NCBI RefSeq assembly: GCF_000019705.1
Contig: NC_011244.1
Coordinates: forward strand, 186,001-250,000
From: Borrelia recurrentis A1
Lineage (GTDB): Bacteria; Spirochaetota; Spirochaetia; Borreliales; Borreliaceae
Direction of reading: 5' to 3'
DNA length: 64,000 nt
The translations under genes were made by a program, and so were the position numbers. Positions within the stretch are counted from its first letter, which is position 1, and every line of letters starts with the position of its first letter. Positions 29,219 to 36,590 of the stretch are shown here, piece by piece. The notes beneath the pieces were generated by a model. The model was not told the origin of the DNA. It saw nothing but the letters and a program-made list of their open reading frames with translations, and did no database searches.

Positions 29219-30151
29219 ATGTTAAATAACATCTTAAATTTTTTTAACAAAACATATGAATATACTATAATTCTAATTGTATTAGTAATAATATTAATAA
29301 TCACCATTTCAAATGTTTTCATTGTTGGACCATCTGATGAAGCGGTCATTCTTCGTCTTGGTAAATTAAATAGAATACTTGAACCAGGAATACATATCAA
29401 AATTCCATTAATTGAAGAAAAATTAATTGTACCAATAAAGATCATACAAGAAGTTAAATTTGGGTTTAATGCAAACAACAATATGGTAATCAATCCAGAT
29501 GAAGATGAAGAAATTATTATTACTGGAGACTTAAATATAATTAAGGTTGAATGGTTAGTGCAATATAAAATCAGTGATCCATATTCTTTTATGTTCAAAG
29601 TAGAAGATCCAGAAAAAACCATAACAGACATTGCAAAAGCATCAATGAACAGATTAATTGGAGACAATACTATTTTTGAAATCATTAACGATAATAGGGT
29701 TGGTGTCACAGAAGGAGTAAGAGATTCTATGAATGAAATTATTAAAACATATAATTTAGGAATCGATATTATACAGGTACAAATCAGAAATGCCATGCCA
29801 CCAAAAGGAAAAGTTTATGAAGCATTTGAAGATGTTAATATTGCAATCCAAGATAAAAATAAATTTATAAATGAAGGGAAAAAAGAATTTAATCAAATTA
29901 TCCCAAAAATCAGAGGTGAAGCACTCAAACTAATAGAAGAAGCTAAAGGATATAAAGAAAACAGAATAAATAGTGCATTAGCCGAAACTGCCATATTTAA
30001 TGCAATTCTAGATGCATACATAAAAGATCCAGAAATTACAAGAGAGCGAATATATAACGAAACAATGAAAGAAATTCTTAAAAATAAAGACAATATTGAA
30101 ATTATTGACAAAAACTTAAAAAATTTCCTTCCATTTAAGGAGGTTAAGTAA
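29219..30151 (+). CDS. hflK: SPFH-domain protein HflK
   Basis: A 310-residue protein with an N-terminal membrane anchor (about residues 17-37), then an SPFH/Band-7 domain (VGPSDEAVILRLGKLNRILEP) and a coiled coil. With HflC it forms the HflKC cage around the FtsH protease and modulates turnover of membrane proteins. An excellent AGGGAGG precedes the ATG. hflC follows with no gap (TAA at 30151, then ATG at 30152). The glycine-rich N-terminus of enterobacterial HflK is absent. Confidence 0.93.
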   Translation: MLNNILNFFNKTYEYTIILIVLVIILIITISNVFIVGPSDEAVILRLGKLNRILEPGIHIKIPLIEEKLIVPIKIIQEVKFGFNANNNMVINPDEDEEIIITGDLNIIKVEWLVQYKISDPYSFMFKVEDPEKTITDIAKASMNRLIGDNTIFEIINDNRVGVTEGVRDSMNEIIKTYNLGIDIIQVQIRNAMPPKGKVYEAFEDVNIAIQDKNKFINEGKKEFNQIIPKIRGEALKLIEEAKGYKENRINSALAETAIFNAILDAYIKDPEITRERIYNETMKEILKNKDNIEIIDKNLKNFLPFKEVK

Positions 30152-31123
30152 ATGAAATATATACTAAAATTTTTACTCTATTTTGCTAAGATTTTAGCTT
30201 TTACATTAATATTCGGTTTAATATTATTAGCTATAACACAACCAATCTACATTTTAAAAGAAAATGAAATTTCGATAACTACAAGACTCGGTAAAATTGA
30301 AAGAACAGAAAATACAGCTGGTCTTAAATATAAAATTCCATTTATTGAAAATGTACACATTTTTCCTAAATACATACTTAGATGGGATGGAGAACCTCAA
30401 AGAATTCCAACAGGAGGAGAAGAAAAACAATTAATCTGGATAGATACAACTGCTAGATGGAAAATTGTAGACATTAATAAATTTTACACAGCAATTAAAA
30501 CAATGTTTAGAGCTTCTATTATAATTAATGCAGCGATTGAACCTGCAGTAAGAAGTGTCATTGCAAAATATCCTTTACTTGAAATTATAAGAAGTTCAAA
30601 TGATCCCATTCAACGCCTATCTGATGGAATATTAACCCCACAAGACATTACAAATAATACAACCTATAAAATCACAAAAGGTCGAAAAATAATTGAAAAC
30701 GAAATAATTGAAGTATCTAATCAAAATACAAAAGATATTGGAATTGAAATTGTAGATGTACTTATTAGAAAAATTGGTTATGATCCAAGTTTAATTGATT
30801 CCGTATACAACAGAATGATTTCAGAAAGGCAACAAGTAGCAGAAGAACAAAGAAGTATAGGAATTGCTGAGAAAACAGAAATTCTTGGTAGTATTGAAAA
30901 AGAAAAACTAAAACTATTAAGTGAAGCAAGGGCCGAAGCTGCTAAAATTAAAGCTGAAGGAGATAGTAAAGCTGCACAGATTTATGCAAATGCCTACGGA
31001 CAAAATACCGAATTTTATAAATTATGGCAATCACTAGAAAGTTATAAAATAACACTTAAAGATAAACGAAAAATATTTTCAACAGATATGGATTTTTTTA
31101 AATACTTACATCATACAAAATAA
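30152..31123 (+). CDS. hflC: SPFH-domain protein HflC
   Basis: A 323-residue partner of HflK: membrane anchor about residues 9-31, an SPFH domain with ENEISITTRLGKIERTE, and a C-terminal helical part with the HflC-like ARAEAAKIKAEGDSKAAQIYA and YKLWQSLESYK. AGGAGGT lies before the ATG at the end of hflK. A terminator-like hairpin starts 62 bases after the stop, marking the end of the pair. Confidence 0.94.
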   Translation: MKYILKFLLYFAKILAFTLIFGLILLAITQPIYILKENEISITTRLGKIERTENTAGLKYKIPFIENVHIFPKYILRWDGEPQRIPTGGEEKQLIWIDTTARWKIVDINKFYTAIKTMFRASIIINAAIEPAVRSVIAKYPLLEIIRSSNDPIQRLSDGILTPQDITNNTTYKITKGRKIIENEIIEVSNQNTKDIGIEIVDVLIRKIGYDPSLIDSVYNRMISERQQVAEEQRSIGIAEKTEILGSIEKEKLKLLSEARAEAAKIKAEGDSKAAQIYANAYGQNTEFYKLWQSLESYKITLKDKRKIFSTDMDFFKYLHHTK

Positions 31124-31184
31124 AAAATTGGTTTCAATTGGTTAAAAATCAAAAGATAAATAAATATCAACAAAACAAATTATA

Positions 31185-31228
31185 AAATGGGTATATACTA
31201 TCGGTATTAAGACCCATTTATTTTCTTA
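31185..31228 (+). terminator. Rho-independent terminator after hflC
   Basis: AAATGGGT (31185-31192) pairs perfectly with ACCCATTT (31212-31219). The 19-base interior can form a second small stem (ATAC with GTAT). The tail ATTTTCTT is T-rich. It is the best terminator-like structure in the window. Confidence 0.65.
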
Positions 31229-31242
31229 TTTAAGAATAAGAA
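31223..31242 (+). repeat. Second perfect hairpin directly after the hflC terminator
   Basis: TTCTTATT-TAAG-AATAAGAA is an eight-pair perfect stem whose left arm is the T-rich tail of the preceding terminator, so the two structures share bases. The rest of the 424-base gap 31124-31547 shows no gene: only A/T-rich sequence and the promoter of tRNA-Phe. Confidence 0.45.
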
Positions 31243-31529
31243 TACAAATATTGCGTTTAAATAAAAAATACAAATTAATTACTATATAACCTAGTCTCCA
31301 TCACTTAAAAAGTACAAACAACTTATTATCAAACAATACTATCTACTTAAATCATTAAACAACAATCAAAATTAATAAAATTGTTCGTTTTCTTTGCTAA
31401 TTCATATAAAGACAGAAAAAATTGATTACTCCTTTTTATTGAAATATAAAGATTAAAAAATTTTAATAGCTCTTTATTTAATTGACAAAAAACTTTGTTT
31501 ATGAAAAAATTGTTTCTGTTAATAAAAAT

Positions 31530-31535
31530 TATAAT
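31530..31535 (+). promoter_or_regulatory. -10 element of tRNA-Phe
   Basis: A consensus TATAAT, placing the transcription start near 31542, about six bases before the tRNA 5' end. The -35 region is poor at standard spacing; a TTGACA occurs farther upstream, at about 31481. Confidence 0.45.
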
Positions 31536-31547
31536 GTCAAAATTTAA

Positions 31548-31620
<73 letters not shown>

Positions 31621-31774
31621 ATACGAATGAAAGGCTTTGTCATGCAATCATGTTGCAAATAAAGGAGTAAGGAGAAGCTTTAAATTCGGCTATTAAAAAG
31701 CTACATAAAATTATGTTACAAAACATTACCTTATCTAAATTAACAGAACATAAGACAAACCCTTATCTCGCAAA

Positions 31775-31796
31775 TATAATTGTCCTGTACGACAAT
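31775..31796 (+). promoter_or_regulatory. -10 element overlapping a dyad, upstream of the HD-GYP-like gene
   Basis: TATAAT (31775-31780) overlaps the inverted repeat ATTGTC-CTGTAC-GACAAT (31779-31796). The expected start of transcription near 31787 falls in the middle of the dyad. It could be an operator or a 5' hairpin. The -35 is not obvious. Confidence 0.4.
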
Positions 31797-31820
31797 GCTT
31801 AAAACTTTAAGAGGATTTCA

Positions 31821-33359
31821 ATGATTCTCAAAGAAATAAAAAAAATAGAAGACTTAACAGAAAAGGATATAATATTTTTAAATATTGGAAACTTAACTAA
31901 ATTAAGTACAAAGATAAATGAAAAAATCATAACATTTTTAAAAAAAGGAAACGTTTCACATATCCCAGTTATAAGCAATTATGAGAATATCTCACATGAA
32001 ACATTAGTCAATACAATTAATAAAGAACTTTTAAACAACAAATTAAATTTTTTAAAAGAAGAACTAATAGAAGCATCAAAAGATATATATAAGCCATTCT
32101 CAGAAAAAGATAAAATATTCACAATTTCAGGGAAAAAAACAACAATTAATTTAAATACACTAATGGAAAGAGAACCTGATTCCATCTATAGTAAAGAAAT
32201 TATTGAAGGTAGTTTTAAAATTTTACCAAGACATAAAATAATCTCTATTCAAAAAATATTATCAACGATCTATGATTATTTTGGTTTTCAAAAAATCATA
32301 GATCAAGATAATCTCCATCATCAAACAATAAAAAAACTAAATTTGCAGTCAATCAGAAGAGATTATGAATTTTTTAGAGAACAAGTACAAACAGAAGGTG
32401 ACTCCATATTAATACATGCAATTGATACGACAATTTATTTTTTATTCACTATTGCACAATTAAATAAAGAGCGAGCAGCAAAAAATGCACCAAGATCAAC
32501 ATCAAAATTTTTTATTGACAAATCACACTATACAGAATTTACAGAATTTTTTTACGATAATGATATTATAATACAAGCTGCATTTGGAGTACTGTTACAT
32601 CCAATTGGACTTATGCATACCACAATACTACAAAAAATAAGAAACAAAATTAGTATTAAACAAAACGATACAGAAAAACAACTTTTCTCTAAAATAGAAT
32701 TTTTAGAGAAAAGTATTAATATTTCTAAAAATTTATTTAGAATGAGAGATGATATTTCTGCTATTACAAAAATGATAATTAATGGACAAAAAAATTACCT
32801 TAATAAAAAAAATCACACAGAAACAACAAAAAAATTCACACATGAACTTATCAGAATTTTTTGCATAATAGATACTTATGATGAAATGATTAATCCAATA
32901 ATAATTAAAGAACCCGTTAATCCATTAGAAGCAATTGAATTTTTAACTCAAAACAGCGCAAAATACTATTGGGATAAAGATAAACCAGACGAATATTTAC
33001 GAAATAAAAAATTTGACATAAAAATGCTAAAAAATTTTTTAAAAATACTTGCACCATTTGACTATGGAACGATAATAAATGTACACACAAAAAATTGCAA
33101 TGAACCTATATTTAAAGCTGTTGTTTTTAAATATACAATGGATATTTTGCCTATTTTATCCATAATAAAACAAAAAGACAAATCATATAAAATTGGAGAT
33201 ATACTACTAAACCTAGAATCCAGAGAAATAATAATAAAAGGACAAGATGGAGAAATTAAAAAAAGCCCATTTAAAAACACTGATAAATTTGAATTAAGAC
33301 ATAATATTCAAGAACTTAAAAGTGAACAATTTCCACTCTTAGATTCTATCCAGAATTAA
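31821..33359 (+). CDS. Degenerate HD-GYP-like protein
   Basis: A 512-residue soluble protein. Residues about 225-425 follow the HD-GYP fold: GVLLHPIGLMHTTILQK (H260-P261) stands where active enzymes have LLHDIGK, and RIFCIIDTYDEM (D351) followed by P-x-x-P-L-E-A-I-E-F-L and a closing FDYGTIINV match the second half. The HD aspartate is proline, and the HHE and GYP motifs are absent, so c-di-GMP hydrolysis is unlikely. The N-terminal 200 residues are unassigned. AGAGGA precedes the ATG. It is a stand-alone gene ending next to convergent rsmD. Confidence 0.6.
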   Translation: MILKEIKKIEDLTEKDIIFLNIGNLTKLSTKINEKIITFLKKGNVSHIPVISNYENISHETLVNTINKELLNNKLNFLKEELIEASKDIYKPFSEKDKIFTISGKKTTINLNTLMEREPDSIYSKEIIEGSFKILPRHKIISIQKILSTIYDYFGFQKIIDQDNLHHQTIKKLNLQSIRRDYEFFREQVQTEGDSILIHAIDTTIYFLFTIAQLNKERAAKNAPRSTSKFFIDKSHYTEFTEFFYDNDIIIQAAFGVLLHPIGLMHTTILQKIRNKISIKQNDTEKQLFSKIEFLEKSINISKNLFRMRDDISAITKMIINGQKNYLNKKNHTETTKKFTHELIRIFCIIDTYDEMINPIIIKEPVNPLEAIEFLTQNSAKYYWDKDKPDEYLRNKKFDIKMLKNFLKILAPFDYGTIINVHTKNCNEPIFKAVVFKYTMDILPILSIIKQKDKSYKIGDILLNLESREIIIKGQDGEIKKSPFKNTDKFELRHNIQELKSEQFPLLDSIQN

Positions 33360-33363
33360 CAAT

Positions 33364-33909
33364 TTATATATCAAGATTAACTTCAAAAAAATCAAGTCTT
33401 GAGCCTCCATATTTTCTAAAATCATATTTTGAAAGTCTTAAAATATTATTATCCAAATTTTCTCTAGCAGGATAATGAATAATAATTTTGGCATTTTTAT
33501 TTAAACTTTTATTTTTTGAGATTATTTCAAGTAAATTTTTTTTCAAAGGATAGTTAAAGGGAGGATCAAGATAAATTAAATCATAAAAAAGATCTCTCTT
33601 TGCAAGAAAGAATTCTGCTTTTGTAAAAAAAAATTTATAAGGTTCATTTACAATATCAAAATTTTTAATCAAAACATTTTTAGAAAATTTATTATAATCA
33701 ACAAGATGTACAAGACTAGCTCCTCTACTTAAAGCCTCAAGAGACATTATTCCAGTCCCAGTAAATACATCAAGAAAATTTATTCCCGAAATCTGATTAA
33801 ACAAAATAGAAAAAAATGCTTCCCTAATAATAGCCATCACAGGCCGTACATAACCTACTCTAGGACAAGCAACTTTCCATCCCTTATATTTTCCTGAACT
33901 TACACGCAT
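33364..33909 (-). CDS. rsmD: 16S rRNA (guanine-966-N2) methyltransferase RsmD
   Basis: About 181 residues with the RsmD plan: MRVSSGKYKGWK at the start (the usual RIxxGxxRG), RPVMAIIREAFFSIL, FLDVFTGTGIMSLEALSRGA as SAM loop, and the catalytic DPPF (YLDPPFNYP). It methylates G966 of 16S rRNA. I start at 33909; the frame is open to an ATG at 33960, which would add 17 hydrophobic non-family residues. No Shine-Dalgarno is visible for either start. Confidence 0.9.
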   Translation of the reverse strand: MRVSSGKYKGWKVACPRVGYVRPVMAIIREAFFSILFNQISGINFLDVFTGTGIMSLEALSRGASLVHLVDYNKFSKNVLIKNFDIVNEPYKFFFTKAEFFLAKRDLFYDLIYLDPPFNYPLKKNLLEIISKNKSLNKNAKIIIHYPARENLDNNILRLSKYDFRKYGGSRLDFFEVNLDI

Positions 33910-33964
33910 CAGGATGCATTTTAAATCATTTTGCAAAAATATTAAATATATATAAACCAAATTT

Positions 33965-33973
33965 TGATATAAT
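33965..33973 (+). promoter_or_regulatory. Extended -10 promoter of galU
   Basis: TTGATATAAT contains TGA before a consensus TATAAT (33968-33973). Spacing puts the transcription start near 33980, giving a leader of about 15 bases with AGAGAG before the ATG at 33995. The -35 region is weak, as expected of an extended -10 promoter. Confidence 0.5.
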
Positions 33974-33994
33974 CTTGTTTAAGAGAGACAAAAT

Positions 33995-34825
33995 ATGAAA
34001 GGTATTATACTAGCAGCAGGATATGGTACAAGATTTTTACCTATAACAAAAACCATTCCAAAAGAAATGTTACCAATTTTAAATAAACCATCAATTGATT
34101 ATATTATTGAAGAATTTATTAATTCTGGAATTAAAGAAATACTCATAATAACTTCAAGAAGAAAAAAAGTTTTGGATAATTACTTTGACAGAGAAGTTGA
34201 ACTTGAACATACATTCATCAAAGAATGCCGAAAAGATTTTTTAGAACAAATTAAACTTAAAGACATTAACATTTGTTTTATAAGACAAAATACAATGATG
34301 GGCACAGGACATGCATTACTACATGCAAAGCCTTGGATAGGCAATGAAAGCGTAATAGTTGCATACCCCGATGATCTACATATTGGATCACCACCCTTAA
34401 CAGCACAATTAATAGAACTATATAAAAAAACTGGTAAAAATATATTATCCATTATCGAAAATCCTAAAAATATCAATAGATACGGAGTAATAGAACTAAA
34501 TCAAGATAATATTCATGTAAAAGATATAGTAGAAAAACCAGCAATTGGTCACGAACCAAGCAATAAAGCATCTATAGGAAGATTCTTATATACCAATGAA
34601 TTTTTTAAATTTTTAGAAGAAGGTTTTAAATTTCACCAAAAAGGAGAATATCACCATATTTATGCATTAAAAAAACTAATGATTGAAAATAAAGTATTAT
34701 ATAAAAAAATTGAAGGAGAAAGGCTTGATATAGGTGATATTGAAGGTTATTTAGAAACAATAATCAAAATTGCAAAACAAGATGATAAATTACTCCAAAT
34801 CATCAACAATTCATTAAGGAATTAA
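33995..34825 (+). CDS. galU: UTP--glucose-1-phosphate uridylyltransferase
   Basis: A 276-residue nucleotidyltransferase. The N-terminus KGIILAAGYGTRFLPITKT followed by PKEMLPILNKP is the GalU/GtaB signature; further landmarks are PDDLHIG and EKPAIGHEPS. It makes UDP-glucose in the cytoplasm. In Borrelia this presumably feeds galactolipid and cholesteryl-glycolipid synthesis, which is inference from the genus biology. The next gene starts at the base after its stop. Confidence 0.94.
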   Translation: MKGIILAAGYGTRFLPITKTIPKEMLPILNKPSIDYIIEEFINSGIKEILIITSRRKKVLDNYFDREVELEHTFIKECRKDFLEQIKLKDINICFIRQNTMMGTGHALLHAKPWIGNESVIVAYPDDLHIGSPPLTAQLIELYKKTGKNILSIIENPKNINRYGVIELNQDNIHVKDIVEKPAIGHEPSNKASIGRFLYTNEFFKFLEEGFKFHQKGEYHHIYALKKLMIENKVLYKKIEGERLDIGDIEGYLETIIKIAKQDDKLLQIINNSLRN

Positions 34826-36541
34826 ATGACAATAACAACAAAATATCAAAAATTTTATGATAACCTTAAAATATTAAAAAAATACATAAATACAAATGTA
34901 GAAGAAAAAATTTTAAAATATAGTATCTTATCAAAACTTTACAAACTCAATGAAAAAGAAGTTATAAATCTCATAACAATAAGTAAAAATTATGAACTTA
35001 AAAAAAATATATTAAACATCACACTTGAAGAATATTATTACGAAAAAGCACAAGACAATAATCTAAAAAACTGGATATTAGAAATCATTAAAGAAAAAAA
35101 TTTACTTCAAATAAAAAAAGAAACTAATCTTATTAGCAAAAGACCTGGAATAACATATAAATTAAATTCAAGCAATTTTTTAAAAATAATTGAAATATAC
35201 AATAATAAGCAATACACAGAAGAAAAAAAAGAATTATATAAACAATTAATACTAAATTTTTCTAATAACTTAAAAATAGAAAATTTAGAACCAACAATAG
35301 ACATACTAATAGCGGTAAAATATAGAAATAAAGAAAAAATTAAACAAATACTTAAAGATAACTTATCATTTCAAAGATTATTTAAATCAAGTTTAAGCCA
35401 AAAACAAAACAGAGTAACTAAATTAAAAAAGTTACTTATTTTAACTTACTGGCCAGTAGGATGTCTGTCTAAGTCACTTTTTAATAAAATTTTAACAAAA
35501 AATTATAAATATATAATAGATGAAGTTTTAACTTTAAAATACGATGAAATTTTAAAATACTTAAAAACAATCAAAACATTTAGTCTTAATGAAATTTTTT
35601 ATAAAGGATCAAATAAAAATTCTAATTTCAATTATTTCTTCAGTGAATTTACAAGATATACTCCAAAAGATTTTCAAAACACTTTCAAAACATATTTATT
35701 TTCACTTGAAAAAACAGCAATAAAACAATATCTAAAATGGTTTTTTAAAGATAAAGTACCACATGAATGGAAAGATTTCATTTTTACAATTGAATATATT
35801 GATACACATAAATTACTAAACCTTAATACAAATATAGAAGACATGATTACCGCAAAATTTCAAGCAGAAGAATTTTTCATATCATTTGAAAAAATGAATT
35901 TCAATCCATATAAAAGCTCAAAAATATTTCAAAATAAAAACCTACGAAGAATATTTTTAATTAACGTGATAAATTATATTAAAAAACATATCACAAAAAT
36001 AGATACATATGGATGGATTTCATTTTATATATATGCAGATAAAAATGATAGAATACAAACAGAAAAAGATATAAAACAATTTTTCAAAAATAAAAATTTT
36101 GAAATTCAAAATCAAATATTTGTATATTTCCTATCTTTTTATCCCAATATTGATAAAAAACATTTTGAATTTATATCAGAAATAATGCTATACCTTGATT
36201 CAAATAAAATCACAATCCCTCAAGAAATAATCCAAATGCAAAAAACAAGTCCTCATAAATTCAATTACTGCAAATCATATATTTTTGTAAAATCACTAAC
36301 TCTAAGAACAAGAGTATTTAAAATACTAAACAAAAATATTAAACTAGAATTATTATTTCAACCAGAAGAATTTCACAAAAAAATATCATTATTACCAGCC
36401 ATATATTATATTGTTTGCTATTACAAGCCAGATACATTGAAAGAAGAACAAAAAATATCACCTAAACAAAAAGAAGAAATAATAAACTTCATTACATTTC
36501 TAACCCAAGAACAAAATAAATTTGGTTTCAAGACACTATAA
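34826..36541 (+). CDS. Conserved protein of unknown function (571 aa)
   Basis: A 571-residue, lysine/asparagine-rich, predicted mostly helical protein without signal peptide or clear membrane segment. It has aromatic-rich stretches (WISFYIYADKND, FYPNIDKKHFEF) but no catalytic motif I recognise. It starts immediately after galU, so it is translated from the same message, and is followed by the repeat protein after 49 bases. I cannot assign a function. Confidence 0.75.
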   Translation: MTITTKYQKFYDNLKILKKYINTNVEEKILKYSILSKLYKLNEKEVINLITISKNYELKKNILNITLEEYYYEKAQDNNLKNWILEIIKEKNLLQIKKETNLISKRPGITYKLNSSNFLKIIEIYNNKQYTEEKKELYKQLILNFSNNLKIENLEPTIDILIAVKYRNKEKIKQILKDNLSFQRLFKSSLSQKQNRVTKLKKLLILTYWPVGCLSKSLFNKILTKNYKYIIDEVLTLKYDEILKYLKTIKTFSLNEIFYKGSNKNSNFNYFFSEFTRYTPKDFQNTFKTYLFSLEKTAIKQYLKWFFKDKVPHEWKDFIFTIEYIDTHKLLNLNTNIEDMITAKFQAEEFFISFEKMNFNPYKSSKIFQNKNLRRIFLINVINYIKKHITKIDTYGWISFYIYADKNDRIQTEKDIKQFFKNKNFEIQNQIFVYFLSFYPNIDKKHFEFISEIMLYLDSNKITIPQEIIQMQKTSPHKFNYCKSYIFVKSLTLRTRVFKILNKNIKLELLFQPEEFHKKISLLPAIYYIVCYYKPDTLKEEQKISPKQKEEIINFITFLTQEQNKFGFKTL

Positions 36542-36558
36542 AATATAGAAATATTTAC

Positions 36559-36586
36559 TTGAAAGTAATAAAATAATACATATAGA
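36559..36586 (+). promoter_or_regulatory. Possible promoter just before the repeat-protein gene
   Basis: TTGAAA (36559-36564), a 16-base spacer and TATAGA (36581-36586). The -10 ends only four bases before the ATG at 36591, so if used, the transcript would be leaderless. Read-through from galU is the alternative source of expression. Confidence 0.35.
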
Positions 36587-36590
36587 AGAT

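Noticed and set aside
33910-33960. N-terminal extension of rsmD from ATG 33960
   Set aside because: The family start MRVSSGKYKG lies at 33909, and the 17 extra residues are hydrophobic and non-homologous.
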